A DNA stretch of 45,485 bases, from assembly GCA_024637305.1 (NCBI GenBank), contig JAGXFI010000038.1:1-45485 (forward strand), written 5' to 3'. Both the position numbers and the translations under genes were made by a program. Positions 1-8,386 of the stretch are shown here, in pieces; position 1 is the stretch's first letter; each line of letters starts with the position of its first letter. The notes below the pieces were generated by a model. The model did no database searches. It had not been told where the DNA came from and saw nothing but the letters and a program-made list of their open reading frames with translations. This stretch comes from Sulfitobacter sp. (lineage in GTDB: Bacteria; Pseudomonadota; Alphaproteobacteria; Rhodobacterales; Rhodobacteraceae).

Positions 1-1
1 G

Positions 2-682
2 TCTCTGCGCGGCCTGCCGGCAGTGTCGCCGATGGCCGAGCGGATGGGGCTCGACCGCGACATCGCGCTGATCGAGATGACCGGCGCGCGTTATCATGCG
101 GACCAGATCACCACGGCCCGCGCCCTGCCCGCGCTGGAGCGCGCAAAAGCCAATGGTCTGGACATCACCGCCGGCGTGGGCATCCATCATCTGACGTTGA
201 ATGCTTTGGACGTTGCGAATTACCGGACTTTTTTCAAACTCAAACCGCCGCTGCGGGACGAGGACGACCGCCTTGCCGTCGTCGAAGCTGTGGCAAGCGG
301 TCTGATCGACATCATCTGTTCGATGCACACGCCTCAGGACGAAGAAAGCAAACGTCTCCCGTTTGAAGAAGCCGCGTCAGGCGCTGTTGCGCTGGAAACG
401 CTGTTGCCCGCAGCCTTGCGGCTCTTTCATTCAGGCCATATCGACCTGCCCCGTTTGTGGCGCGCGCTGTCTCTGAACCCTGCAAAGCGGCTGGGCTTGC
501 CCGGTGGACGCCTCAGCATTGGTGCGCCTGCCGATCTGGTGCTCTTCGATGCGGGCGCCCCCTTTGTGATGGATCGCGCCACACTGCGGTCGAAATCGCG
601 CAACACTCCGTTTGACGGGATGCGGATGCAAGGTAAGGTGCGCGCGACCTATGTCGCAGGCACCTGCGTTTACGAAAGCTGA
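2..682 (+). CDS. pyrC: Dihydroorotase-like protein, C-terminal part (5' end outside window)
   Basis: The frame is open from the window edge, so only about the last 226 residues of a roughly 420-residue amidohydrolase are seen. The family's dihydroorotases close the pyrimidine ring, converting carbamoyl-aspartate to dihydroorotate. Visible family marks are the HHLTLN motif (metal-ligand His region in 'EVTPHHL' of active enzymes), KLKPPLR (normally KVNPPLR) and the C-terminal NPAKRLGL and GAPADLVLFD blocks. Where active enzymes have TDHAPH, this protein reads SMHTPQ, so the catalytic and metal-binding Asp seems replaced by Met. That fits the catalytically silent partners of aspartate transcarbamoylase known from Pseudomonas (PyrC'/PyrX). 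plsY follows after four bases. Family assignment is firm; lack of activity is inference, because the N-terminal HxH motif cannot be seen. Confidence 0.9.
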   Translation, partial: SLRGLPAVSPMAERMGLDRDIALIEMTGARYHADQITTARALPALERAKANGLDITAGVGIHHLTLNALDVANYRTFFKLKPPLRDEDDRLAVVEAVASGLIDIICSMHTPQDEESKRLPFEEAASGAVALETLLPAALRLFHSGHIDLPRLWRALSLNPAKRLGLPGGRLSIGAPADLVLFDAGAPFVMDRATLRSKSRNTPFDGMRMQGKVRATYVAGTCVYES

Positions 683-686
683 TCTG

Positions 687-1295
687 ATGCCCCTTATCGA
701 CAACGCGCCTGCCATCCTCGTCTTCTGGGCGATCGCAGGCTATCTTTTGGGGTCCATCCCCTTTGGCATGGTTCTGGCCCGTGCGATGGGGCTTGGCAAC
801 TTGCGCGAGATCGGATCGGGCAATATCGGTGCCACCAACGTTCTGCGCACCGGCAACAAGACCGCAGCCGCCTCGACGCTGCTGCTGGACGCCGCAAAGG
901 GCGCGGTGGCGGTACTGATCGCGCGCGGTGCCGCTGGCGAAGATGCCGCACAGGTTGCAGCCCTCGCCGCGATGATCGGGCATTGCTATCCTGTCTGGCT
1001 GGGCTTTCGCGGCGGAAAGGGAGTTGCGACCTTCCTCGGCATCCTGCTCGCGCTCTCGTTTCCCGTCGGGTTGGCCGCCTGCGCTGCATGGCTGGTCGGC
1101 GCATTGGTCAGCCGCACGTCGTCAGTGGGCGCGTTGGTCGCTGCGGCGTCGTCGACCTTTGCACTGGTGCTGTTGGGTTACGGGCAGGGCCTGATCCTGG
1201 GCATCTGCCTGACCCTGCTGCTGTTCTGGCGACACCGCGCAAATATCCAGCGGATCAAGGCCGGTACGGAGCCGAAGATAGGCGCGAAAACGTAA
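687..1295 (+). CDS. plsY: Glycerol-3-phosphate acyltransferase PlsY
   Basis: PlsY transfers an acyl group from acyl-phosphate to glycerol-3-phosphate at the inner membrane, the first acylation step of phospholipid synthesis. The protein is 202 residues if started at the ATG four bases after the preceding stop; an in-frame ATG at 651 inside the upstream gene is less likely. Three conserved loop motifs are present: GSIPFG near residue 22, GSGNIGATNVLR near 43 and GFRGGKGVAT near 105. Hydrophobic stretches lie between them, as expected for a multi-span protein. It ends facing gshA tail to tail, with a 73-base gap that holds no convincing terminator. Confidence 0.95.
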   Translation: MPLIDNAPAILVFWAIAGYLLGSIPFGMVLARAMGLGNLREIGSGNIGATNVLRTGNKTAAASTLLLDAAKGAVAVLIARGAAGEDAAQVAALAAMIGHCYPVWLGFRGGKGVATFLGILLALSFPVGLAACAAWLVGALVSRTSSVGALVAAASSTFALVLLGYGQGLILGICLTLLLFWRHRANIQRIKAGTEPKIGAKT

Positions 1296-1368
1296 GAGCA
1301 GCGGCCTTTTTGCCGGTCCGTTCAGCCGTCAGGCACCCCTTGTTAGCCAACCGATTAAGCGCCGTATC

Positions 1369-2739
1369 CTAATAGCTGTAATCCGCGTAAATACGCGTGA
1401 GATCCCCGTCCCACTTTCCGTGGTAATCATCCAGCAACTCGTCTGCCGGCGTCTTGCCGGTTTCCACGCTTTCCTTGAGCGCATTGAGGAAATGCGTCTC
1501 GTCGGGGACCATACCGCCTGCGCCGCTGCGTGCACGGGCCTTGAGGCCAGCCTCGGAAATCGCGATTGCTTCGCGCGCAAGGTCGTGCATCTTCAGACTG
1601 TTCGCCGTTGCCTGCAAACCATCGACCGATGCGGAAACGCGCAGTGCCTCGCGCGTCTCGTCACCCCAATCCTTGACCATATCCCACGCCGCATCGAGCG
1701 CGCCTTGATCATACATCAGTCCGACCCAGAACGCCGGCAAGGCACACAGCCGCCGCCAGGGGCCGCCATCCGCTCCGCGCATTTCAATGAATTTCTTGAC
1801 GCGCGCCTCCGGAAAGGCCGTCGTCAGATGGTCCGCCCAATCGGAAAGCGTCGGCATTTCTCCGGGAAGTGCCGGCAACTTGCCTTTCAGAAAATCACGG
1901 AACGACATGCCGAGCGCGTCAATATATTTTCCGTCGCGGTAGACAAAGTACATGGGGACATCCAGCGCGTATTGCACCCAACGCTCAAACCCGAAATCTT
2001 CGTCAAAGACGAACGGAATCATGCCGGTCCGGGCGGCATCCAAATCGCGCCACACGCGGCTGCGCCAGCTTTTATGGCCATTGATCTGACCCTCGAAGAA
2101 TGGCGAATTGGCAAAAAGCGCCGTGGCGATCGGTTGCATCGCGATGGCCACGCGCATCTTTTGCACCATATCGGCCTCTGACCCGAAATCGAGGTTGACC
2201 TGCACCGTGCAGGTCCGCCGCATCATCACGCGCCCCATGGTGCCGACCTTGCCCATATAAGCGTCCATGAGCTTGTACCGACCCTTGGGCATCAGCGGCA
2301 TGTCTTCGTGCATCCAGATCGGCGCGGCCCCAAGGCCGATGAACCCGACGCCGACCTCGTCCGCAATGTCCTTGACTTCACGCAGGTGGGTATTCACCTC
2401 GTCGCAGGTTTCATGGATCGTCTCGACGGGTGCACCCGAAAGCTCTAGCTGGCCACCCGGTTCTAGCGACACGTTGGCCCCGTCCTTTTCCAGACCGATC
2501 AAGTGACCGCCCTCGCGCACCTCTGCCCAGCCATGGCGGTCGCGCAGGCCTTCCAGCATGGCAACAATCGAACGCCTTCCTTCGAACGGCAGAGGCTTCA
2601 GCGTATCCTTGCAATAGCCGAATTTTTCGTGCTCCGTGCCAATCCGCCAGTCTTCTCGCGGCTTGCACCCATCGGCAAGGTATTGCGCCAACTGATCTTG
2701 ATGTTCTATCGGGCCGCCGCCGGACTGTGGAATGGACAT
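1369..2739 (-). CDS. gshA: Glutamate-cysteine ligase
   Basis: This 456-residue enzyme joins glutamate and cysteine by a gamma-peptide bond, the first step of glutathione synthesis in the cytosol. It belongs to the plant/alphaproteobacterial type: the N-terminal half carries GTEHEKFGY, SLEPGGQLELSG and RRTCTVQVNLDF, which form the ATP and amino-acid sites in that family, and the length is normal. A GGAG lies nine bases before the ATG. It is the last gene of an apparent rsmE-membrane protein-gshA unit, 60 bases after its upstream neighbour. Confidence 0.95.
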   Translation of the reverse strand: MSIPQSGGGPIEHQDQLAQYLADGCKPREDWRIGTEHEKFGYCKDTLKPLPFEGRRSIVAMLEGLRDRHGWAEVREGGHLIGLEKDGANVSLEPGGQLELSGAPVETIHETCDEVNTHLREVKDIADEVGVGFIGLGAAPIWMHEDMPLMPKGRYKLMDAYMGKVGTMGRVMMRRTCTVQVNLDFGSEADMVQKMRVAIAMQPIATALFANSPFFEGQINGHKSWRSRVWRDLDAARTGMIPFVFDEDFGFERWVQYALDVPMYFVYRDGKYIDALGMSFRDFLKGKLPALPGEMPTLSDWADHLTTAFPEARVKKFIEMRGADGGPWRRLCALPAFWVGLMYDQGALDAAWDMVKDWGDETREALRVSASVDGLQATANSLKMHDLAREAIAISEAGLKARARSGAGGMVPDETHFLNALKESVETGKTPADELLDDYHGKWDGDLTRIYADYSY

Positions 2740-2799
2740 GAAGGGAAGCTCCGGGTGACTAAGGTTGGGCCGCAGGCTTGCGACGGATTTCCCGGGGTG

Positions 2800-3327
2800 T
2801 CAATGCAGCAGCGCATGGGGCGGGCGCAAGGGAGTGCGTTCCCATATCACCACCGCCTGAGGGTTGCGTCCGCGCAACTCATGCAGCATCCGTTCCGTCT
2901 TGAGCCCGGGCAAAGTGGCAAACGCATCGAAAAGCGCATCGGACCCCGCCGCATTTACCGGGATAAGCAAAGTATCCTGGCCGGGTTGATCCAACCGCCA
3001 ATGCGCAGGCTGTGCGCTGGCATCGAGACTCAGACGCTCCAATTCGCGCAATGACACGGCACCGCCGGTAAGTGGACCCAGATAGGTTATCTGCCCCTCA
3101 TCGACCTCGACGGCCCCAACCCCGCCTGCCGGTCCGCGAAAGCGTGCACGCTGCGTCCCGATCCAGATCAACGCACCACCTGCGGCAATCATCGCGATCG
3201 CGGGTATCGTCAAAAGCTGCCCCGGCCCGATCAGCCACCAAATCCCCCATAGCATCAGCACCGCGCCCAGAATGACCTCGCGCCAGCGCCAGAGCGTTTC
3301 TTTCGCTTCGGTCCTGAGAAAACTCAC
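2800..3327 (-). CDS. Small two-span membrane protein, unknown function
   Basis: The 175-residue product starts at a GTG that overlaps the rsmE stop codon (GTGA), a typical coupled start; a start nine codons upstream would lie inside rsmE. Two hydrophobic segments sit near residues 18-35 and 38-57, separated by a short GPGQ turn. The remaining C-terminal part is soluble and begins with a glycine-rich linker. I do not recognise a named domain. Its position between rsmE and gshA suggests co-transcription but gives no clear function. Confidence 0.8.
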   Translation of the reverse strand: MSFLRTEAKETLWRWREVILGAVLMLWGIWWLIGPGQLLTIPAIAMIAAGGALIWIGTQRARFRGPAGGVGAVEVDEGQITYLGPLTGGAVSLRELERLSLDASAQPAHWRLDQPGQDTLLIPVNAAGSDALFDAFATLPGLKTERMLHELRGRNPQAVVIWERTPLRPPHALLH

Positions 3328-4058
3328 GCCCAATCCCCCAACGCTTGCTGCCAAACCGTCAATGCCGCCACCGCCGCCGTATCTGCGCGCAGGATACGCG
3401 GCCCCAGCGGCACAGGATGTGCCTGAGCCAAAGACCCAAACCGGTCACGCTCGGCGGCGGAAAACCCGCCCTCCGGTCCGATCAGAATGGCCCAAGGCTG
3501 ACCTTTTTGCATGTTCGACAGAGGCGAAGCCTTTGATGCATCGCCCGCCAACGCTTCGTCGCAGAACATGATCTGCCGCTGAGGGTTCCAATCCGTCAGC
3601 ATCCGGTCAAGCCGCGCCATGTCGGTGACTTCCGGCACGAATGTCCCGCCGCATTGTTCAGCCGCTTCGACGGCATGCGCCTGCAAACGCTCGCGCTGAA
3701 TACGACCGGCATTGGTAAAATCGGTCTGCACCGGCACGATCCGCCGCGCCCCCATTTCAACGGCCTTTTCCACTATGAAATCCGTGCGTGCCTTTTTGAT
3801 CGGGGCGAATATCAGCCACAGGTCGGGCGGCATCTGCTGCGGGGCGGTTTGCACCTGACACGTCAGGACGCCACCGCGCTTTGAGACCTCTGTCACCTCG
3901 GCCAGCCATTCGCCGTCACGGCCGTTGAACAGCAGGACAGCAGCCCCCTTCCCCAATCGCATCACGCCGAATAGATAATGCGCCTGCGGGCGTTCCAAAA
4001 GAACGGTTTTCCCCTCGCCCAAAGGGTGATCTACATAAAGCCTGATTTTCGCGTCCAT
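3324..4058 (-). CDS. rsmE: 16S rRNA (uracil-1498-N3)-methyltransferase RsmE
   Basis: RsmE methylates N3 of U1498 in 16S rRNA using S-adenosylmethionine. The 244-residue protein starts with a small PUA-like RNA-binding region (residues about 1-75, containing HYLFGVMRLGKG) followed by a SPOUT methyltransferase domain. The SPOUT knot is marked by LIGPEGGFSAAERD and the C-terminal LGPRILRADTAAVAAL, both hallmarks of the family. I chose the ATG at 4058 because the family begins with this sequence; the longer frame runs into ubiA. Its start codon is only 11 bases from the divergent ubiA ATG. Confidence 0.96.
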   Translation of the reverse strand: MDAKIRLYVDHPLGEGKTVLLERPQAHYLFGVMRLGKGAAVLLFNGRDGEWLAEVTEVSKRGGVLTCQVQTAPQQMPPDLWLIFAPIKKARTDFIVEKAVEMGARRIVPVQTDFTNAGRIQRERLQAHAVEAAEQCGGTFVPEVTDMARLDRMLTDWNPQRQIMFCDEALAGDASKASPLSNMQKGQPWAILIGPEGGFSAAERDRFGSLAQAHPVPLGPRILRADTAAVAALTVWQQALGDWA

Positions 4059-4069
4059 GAGCCAGATAT

Positions 4070-5044
4070 ATGCAAGACCTTCCACCTTCACCAGAGCCCG
4101 CGCAGAACAACCGCGTAGCAGACGCACCCGAAGACAACTGGGTGGACCGCTATGCACCTGCCGCTACGCGCCCGTATCTCAGGCTCAGCCGCGCGGACCG
4201 GCCCATCGGCACCTGGCTCTTGCTGCTGCCTTGCTGGTGGGGGCTGGCGCTGGCGATGCTTTATGACCAACAGGCCAGTTGGTTTGACCTGTGGTTGCTG
4301 GTCGCCAGCGCCTTGGGCGCATTTCTGATGCGCGGTGCGGGGTGTTGCTGGAACGACATCACCGATCGCCATATCGACGCGCAGGTCGCGCGGACCCGGT
4401 CGCGGCCTATTCCGTCAGGTCAGGTCAGCGTGCGGAAAGCGGTGATCTGGATGGTGATTCAGGCGCTCATATCCTTCGCGATCCTGCTCACCATGGGCCG
4501 CGGCGCAATCGCGCTTGGTGTTCTGGCGCTGTTGCCGGTCGCGATCTATCCCTTTGCCAAACGATTCACCTGGTGGCCTCAGGTTTTTCTCGGGCTCGCG
4601 TTCAACTGGGGCGCATTGCTGGTCTGGACGGCGCATACCGGACGGCTCGACGCCCCTGCGGTGGTGCTTTATATGGCGGGCATCGCATGGACCCTGTTCT
4701 ATGATACCATCTATGCCCATCAAGACACCGAAGATGATGCACTGATCGGTGTGAAATCTACAGCACGCCTGTTCGGGGACAATACCGGCACCTGGCTGCG
4801 GCGGTTCCTGATGGCGACTGTCGGCCTTATGGGCATAGCGGTGATCTTTGCCGGTTTGCCCAATGCATCGGTGCTGGCGCTGGTGATCGCGCTTGGGGGG
4901 CCGTGGGCGATGGGGTGGCATATGGCGTGGCAACTGCGTGGGCTCGACATCAATAATCCTGGCAAGATGCTGCAGTTATTTCGCGCCAACCGGGACACTG
5001 GCATGATCCCGCTGGCGTTTTTCGCCGCAGCCCTGCTCGTTTGA
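4070..5044 (+). CDS. ubiA: 4-hydroxybenzoate octaprenyltransferase UbiA
   Basis: UbiA attaches the polyprenyl tail to 4-hydroxybenzoate in the inner membrane, an early step of ubiquinone synthesis. The 324-residue protein carries both Asp-rich Mg-diphosphate motifs: NDITDRHID near residue 100 and YDTIYAHQDTEDD near 215. Eight or nine hydrophobic segments surround them. The N-terminal 40 residues are polar. The ATG used here is 11 bases from that of rsmE, so promoters of both genes must overlap the opposite coding region, or ubiA may start slightly downstream (a GTG at VADAPED is possible). Confidence 0.95.
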   Translation: MQDLPPSPEPAQNNRVADAPEDNWVDRYAPAATRPYLRLSRADRPIGTWLLLLPCWWGLALAMLYDQQASWFDLWLLVASALGAFLMRGAGCCWNDITDRHIDAQVARTRSRPIPSGQVSVRKAVIWMVIQALISFAILLTMGRGAIALGVLALLPVAIYPFAKRFTWWPQVFLGLAFNWGALLVWTAHTGRLDAPAVVLYMAGIAWTLFYDTIYAHQDTEDDALIGVKSTARLFGDNTGTWLRRFLMATVGLMGIAVIFAGLPNASVLALVIALGGPWAMGWHMAWQLRGLDINNPGKMLQLFRANRDTGMIPLAFFAAALLV

Positions 5045-5107
5045 TTGCACCCCCCGCCGTGCAGGCGTAAGAAAACAGGCAAGAGTTTGCAGCTTTCGAA
5101 AGCACCC

Positions 5108-7045
5108 ATGCGGTTATCTTCACTCATAGCCATCATTCTGACCTTTGTCGCCGCTGCCGTGATCTCGTTGATCGCGGCCAGTTTCTCGGTCACGTTGATC
5201 GAGGAAAATTCCGAAATAGGCGTTCGCGATGCATTGGACGAGAACGCGCTTACCTGGGCAGAGGTTGAGGCAGACGGGCTGCAAGTCACCCTGACCGGCA
5301 TCGCGCCGACCGAAGCCGTCCGGTTTCAGGCCCTGAGCGCCGCCGGCACGGTCGTGGATGCAGCGCGTGTCATCGACCAAATGGAGGTTGAGGCGCAGTC
5401 CGCAATTGCGCCTCCGCGTTTCTCAATTGAAATTCTGCGAAATGATTCCGGTTTGTCGGTTATCGGACTGATCCCGGCCAGCACGGACCGGGCGGCAGTG
5501 ATCGAACGGTTCACATCGCTCGTTGGCGCGGCGGGTGTCGCCGATCTGCTGGAAACAGCCGATTACCCCGTTCCTGACGGCTGGAACGAGGCGTTGTCAT
5601 TTGCGCTGTCGGCGATGCGTGACCTTCCGCGCGCCAAGGTCTCGGTCGCTGCGGGACGCGTAGCCATTACCGCCATTACCGACAGTGCCGATGCCAAACA
5701 GCGCCTAGAAGCCCGTCTCAAGCGCCTGTCGACACCGGGAGTCCAGCTGATAACCGAGATTTCCGCCCCCCGTCCCGTCATCACGCCTTTCACGCTGCGT
5801 TTCCAGATTGACGAAGACGGTGCCCGGTTCGACGCCTGCTCTGCAGACACCGACGAGGCGCGCACCAAGATCCTTGCCGCAGCAGCGAAAGCCGGCGTCA
5901 CAGGCATCCCGCGCTGCACCGTCGGTCTGGGTGTGCCCAGCCCGAAATGGGCGACCGCTGTGGAACTGTCGATCAACGCGCTGGCGAAGCTTGGCGGCGG
6001 GTCGATAACTTTCGCAGATGCCGACATCACCCTTCTGGCAAAGCCGGATACCCCCCAGCGCGACTTTGACACTGCCGTCGGAGAGCTCGAAACCGCCTTG
6101 CCGGATGTCTTTGCCCTGACGCCTATCCTGCCCGAAACGCCCAATCCGTCTGCGGGTATTGATGAATTCATCGCGACACTCAGCCCTGAAGGCCAGGTAC
6201 AATTGCGCGGTCGCGTGTCGGGCGAGGCGCTGCGCGACCTGAGCGAAAGCTATGCCAAGGCACGCTTTGGCACTGACAAGGTTTATTCTGCCTCACGTGT
6301 GGTGGATGACCTGCCCGCTGACTGGTCAACCCGCGTCCTTGCAGGCATCGAGGCGCTGTCCAAGCTGTCAAACGGCTATGTCAATGTCACCGCTGAAAAC
6401 GTCGAGGTACATGGCAACACAGGCAACGCCGACGCCAGCAACGAAATTGCAACCTTGCTAGTCGGCAGGTTGGGTGACGGGCAGGAATTCGATGTGGACG
6501 TGACCTATCAGGAAAAGCTGGACCCCGTTGCCGGCCTGCCGACCCCTGATGAATGTGTCGCTGAGATCGGCGAACTGCTCAAGATCGGTCAGATCAACTT
6601 CGAACCCGGCAGCGCCACCATCGACGCTTCCGCTTTGGGTACGATGGACGATATCGCGGCGGTCCTGAAACGCTGCAACGATCTGCGCCTCGAAATACAG
6701 GGCTATACCGACAGTCAGGGCAGAGCGGAGATGAACATTGCCCTGAGCCAGAGCCGCGCGGAATCAGTCCTGAACGAATTGCGCGCGCGCCGGGTGCGCA
6801 CCGGAACCTTCACCGCAAAGGGCTACGGCGAAGAAAACCCTATCGCGAGCAACAAGACCGAAGAGGGGCGGGTTGCCAACCGACGCATCGAATTTCGGTT
6901 GATCCGCCCCGATACGGTCGATGCCCCGTCCCAGACAACGCTGGAATCTATCGCCGAAACAGGTGATACGGGATCAGACGGCTCCGAAGGCGAGCCTTCC
7001 ACGGATAACGAGACTACAGAAAGCACCCCAGATGAGCAGAACTGA
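5108..7045 (+). CDS. OmpA-family envelope protein with three repeated modules
   Basis: The 645-residue protein has an N-terminal hydrophobic signal or anchor (residues about 4-27), then a BON-like segment, then a long region I read as three copies of a module of about 122 residues. Each copy has the pattern P-x2-W (P-x-W in the second) followed by AL...L and a short beta-like stretch; the anchoring Trp residues are 159, 281 and 406. A C-terminal OmpA-like peptidoglycan-binding domain covers about 485-600 (INFEPGSATID, IQGYTDSQG, NIALSQSRAESV, GYGEENPIASN, NRRIEF), followed by an acidic Ser/Thr-rich tail. It likely links the envelope to peptidoglycan. The ATG at 5108 puts the signal at the very N-terminus. 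The next gene overlaps it by 14 bases. Confidence 0.88.
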   Translation: MRLSSLIAIILTFVAAAVISLIAASFSVTLIEENSEIGVRDALDENALTWAEVEADGLQVTLTGIAPTEAVRFQALSAAGTVVDAARVIDQMEVEAQSAIAPPRFSIEILRNDSGLSVIGLIPASTDRAAVIERFTSLVGAAGVADLLETADYPVPDGWNEALSFALSAMRDLPRAKVSVAAGRVAITAITDSADAKQRLEARLKRLSTPGVQLITEISAPRPVITPFTLRFQIDEDGARFDACSADTDEARTKILAAAAKAGVTGIPRCTVGLGVPSPKWATAVELSINALAKLGGGSITFADADITLLAKPDTPQRDFDTAVGELETALPDVFALTPILPETPNPSAGIDEFIATLSPEGQVQLRGRVSGEALRDLSESYAKARFGTDKVYSASRVVDDLPADWSTRVLAGIEALSKLSNGYVNVTAENVEVHGNTGNADASNEIATLLVGRLGDGQEFDVDVTYQEKLDPVAGLPTPDECVAEIGELLKIGQINFEPGSATIDASALGTMDDIAAVLKRCNDLRLEIQGYTDSQGRAEMNIALSQSRAESVLNELRARRVRTGTFTAKGYGEENPIASNKTEEGRVANRRIEFRLIRPDTVDAPSQTTLESIAETGDTGSDGSEGEPSTDNETTESTPDEQN

Positions 7046-7361
7046 GTTCGTCCTCGCTACAGCGATTATCCTGTTCGTCGCGTTCTGCCTCGGTTGGTTC
7101 ACGAATTGGTTGCTGCACCGCTTTACGCGGGTGGCTGCAGACGATGTCGCCCAACTCGACCGGATGAGCCAGGAATTGCATGAGGCCGAAGAAACCCGTG
7201 ACCAGGCCATCACCTATCTGCAACAGCGCGAGGCAGAGCTGACGAATCAGCTTTCCCAGACCGAAGCAGAACTGCGCGCGGCCATGGACGGGCTACGGGA
7301 TGCCCGTCACGAAGCCGAGGAAATGCGCACCTATATCGCCGAGCATCAGCAGGCCGGATGA
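7032..7361 (+). CDS. Small membrane-anchored coiled-coil protein
   Basis: The 109-residue product has one hydrophobic segment at residues about 6-26 (FVLATAIILFVAFCLGWFTN) and then an almost continuous charged heptad-like helix rich in Glu, Gln, Arg and Leu to the end. The start lies inside the 3' end of the OmpA-family gene, overlapping it by 14 bases, which implies co-translation. It may be a partner of that envelope protein; this is inference from position only. No named family is recognised with confidence. Confidence 0.8.
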   Translation: MSRTEFVLATAIILFVAFCLGWFTNWLLHRFTRVAADDVAQLDRMSQELHEAEETRDQAITYLQQREAELTNQLSQTEAELRAAMDGLRDARHEAEEMRTYIAEHQQAG

Positions 7362-7416
7362 GATGACAGACCGGCGGCGTCACGACATGCTGTCACTTCA
7401 ACATTTTTGACAGATG

Positions 7417-7863
7417 TCAGGCTACGGTCAGGCAGGCGCATTTTGCCCGTCTGCTGACGCTATGGGAGGTGCTGCCCAATACCAGCCCGCGCAAATCCCC
7501 CAAACCGCGCCGGCCGGTGACGATCAGGTCCGCACCAAAAGCTTCCGCCCGCTGGAGCACATCGTCAGCCGGATCGCCGTGCCCGATGTGAACTTCTGCA
7601 TCCGGCAACCCACATTCCGCAGCGATCTTTTCAGCGCGCATGCCGATCTCTTGCGCCACGTCGCGCAACGCCTCCATCTGGGCCGTCGTTCCGCCGATGT
7701 AGAACGCCGATACCGATTCCGCCGCAAATGCCACGGTCTCGTCCTTGGGCGTATGCGATATTTGCAACTGGGCTCCGAATTGAACAGCGATTTCGCATGC
7801 CAACCTCAAAGCGCGCTCAGCCGCAGGAGAACCATCGAACCCCACCATGATTGATTTTATCAT
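7417..7863 (-). CDS. Universal stress protein, UspA family
   Basis: A single-domain 148-residue Usp fold protein. The N-terminus MIKSIMVGFDGS is the usual first strand with the nucleotide-contacting Asp, and the C-terminal GRRG...LGS pattern (G-x2-G-x9-G-S) is the ATP-binding type. I start it at 7863, which has GAGGGAA upstream; longer in-frame options lack this. A perfect FNR-type palindrome lies 58 bases before the start, so expression is probably switched on when oxygen is low. It follows moaE on the same strand but probably has its own promoter. Confidence 0.93.
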   Translation of the reverse strand: MIKSIMVGFDGSPAAERALRLACEIAVQFGAQLQISHTPKDETVAFAAESVSAFYIGGTTAQMEALRDVAQEIGMRAEKIAAECGLPDAEVHIGHGDPADDVLQRAEAFGADLIVTGRRGLGDLRGLVLGSTSHSVSRRAKCACLTVA

Positions 7864-7920
7864 GTCCGTATTTCCCTCATGGATCATACATGAGAGTGCC
7901 GCTAACCGCCTCAATTTTCC

Positions 7921-7934
7921 TTGATCTGGATCAA
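7921..7934 (-). promoter_or_regulatory. FNR/FnrL-type box upstream of the universal stress gene
   Basis: TTGATCTGGATCAA is a perfect match to the consensus TTGAT-N4-ATCAA of the oxygen-sensing regulators FNR, Anr and FnrL. Its centre lies about 64 bases upstream of the stress-gene ATG. A possible -10 (TATGAT on the minus strand, 7883-7888) follows. The box includes the moaE stop codon. Confidence 0.75.
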
Positions 7935-8386
7935 CCTTTCCAACGGCTCAGTGCGGCTTCGTCCTCGTCCTTGGAGGCGACCCAAACCGAACCGTCTGCA
8001 CTGATCTCGCGCTTCCAGAAGGGTGCGCGGGACTTGAGGTAATCCATGAGGAATTGCGCCGCGTCAAAGGCATCCTTCCGGTGCGGCGCCGCAGTCGCAA
8101 CCATCATGATCATCTCGCCCGGGGCCATTCTGCCAAAACGGTGAATCACCAGAACGTCGCCCAGACCGAACCGTGAACCGGCGTCCTGTGCCATCGCTGT
8201 CAGGGCGGCTTCGGTCATGCCGGGATAATGCTCGATCTCCATTGCGGTGATCGGGGTCTCCGGCAGGTCGCGCACCACACCCGTGAAGGTGACGATGGCC
8301 CCCATATCCCGATGACCGGCGGCAAATGCTGCTGCCTCCGCTCCCAGATCGAAGGGTTCCTGCTGGACGACGACCCGCATCGTCAT
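7931..8386 (-). CDS. moaE: Molybdopterin synthase catalytic subunit MoaE
   Basis: MoaE, with MoaD, adds two sulfurs to precursor Z (cPMP) to form molybdopterin. The 151-residue product shows the family signature GAIVTFTGVVRD, then IEHYPGM, HRFGRMAPGE and, near the C-terminus, the active-site stretch FLMDYLKSRAPFWKRE with the two catalytic Lys. Length is normal. Its ATG overlaps the moaD stop (ATGA); a second ATG two codons later is possible. The dispersed order pgsA-moaD-moaE suggests constitutive co-expression. Confidence 0.96.
   Translation of the reverse strand: MTMRVVVQQEPFDLGAEAAAFAAGHRDMGAIVTFTGVVRDLPETPITAMEIEHYPGMTEAALTAMAQDAGSRFGLGDVLVIHRFGRMAPGEMIMMVATAAPHRKDAFDAAQFLMDYLKSRAPFWKREISADGSVWVASKDEDEAALSRWKG

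Noticed and set aside
1296-1368. Terminator between plsY and gshA
   Set aside because: Only a four-base stem with a T-rich loop (CGGCCTTTTTGCCG); too weak to call.
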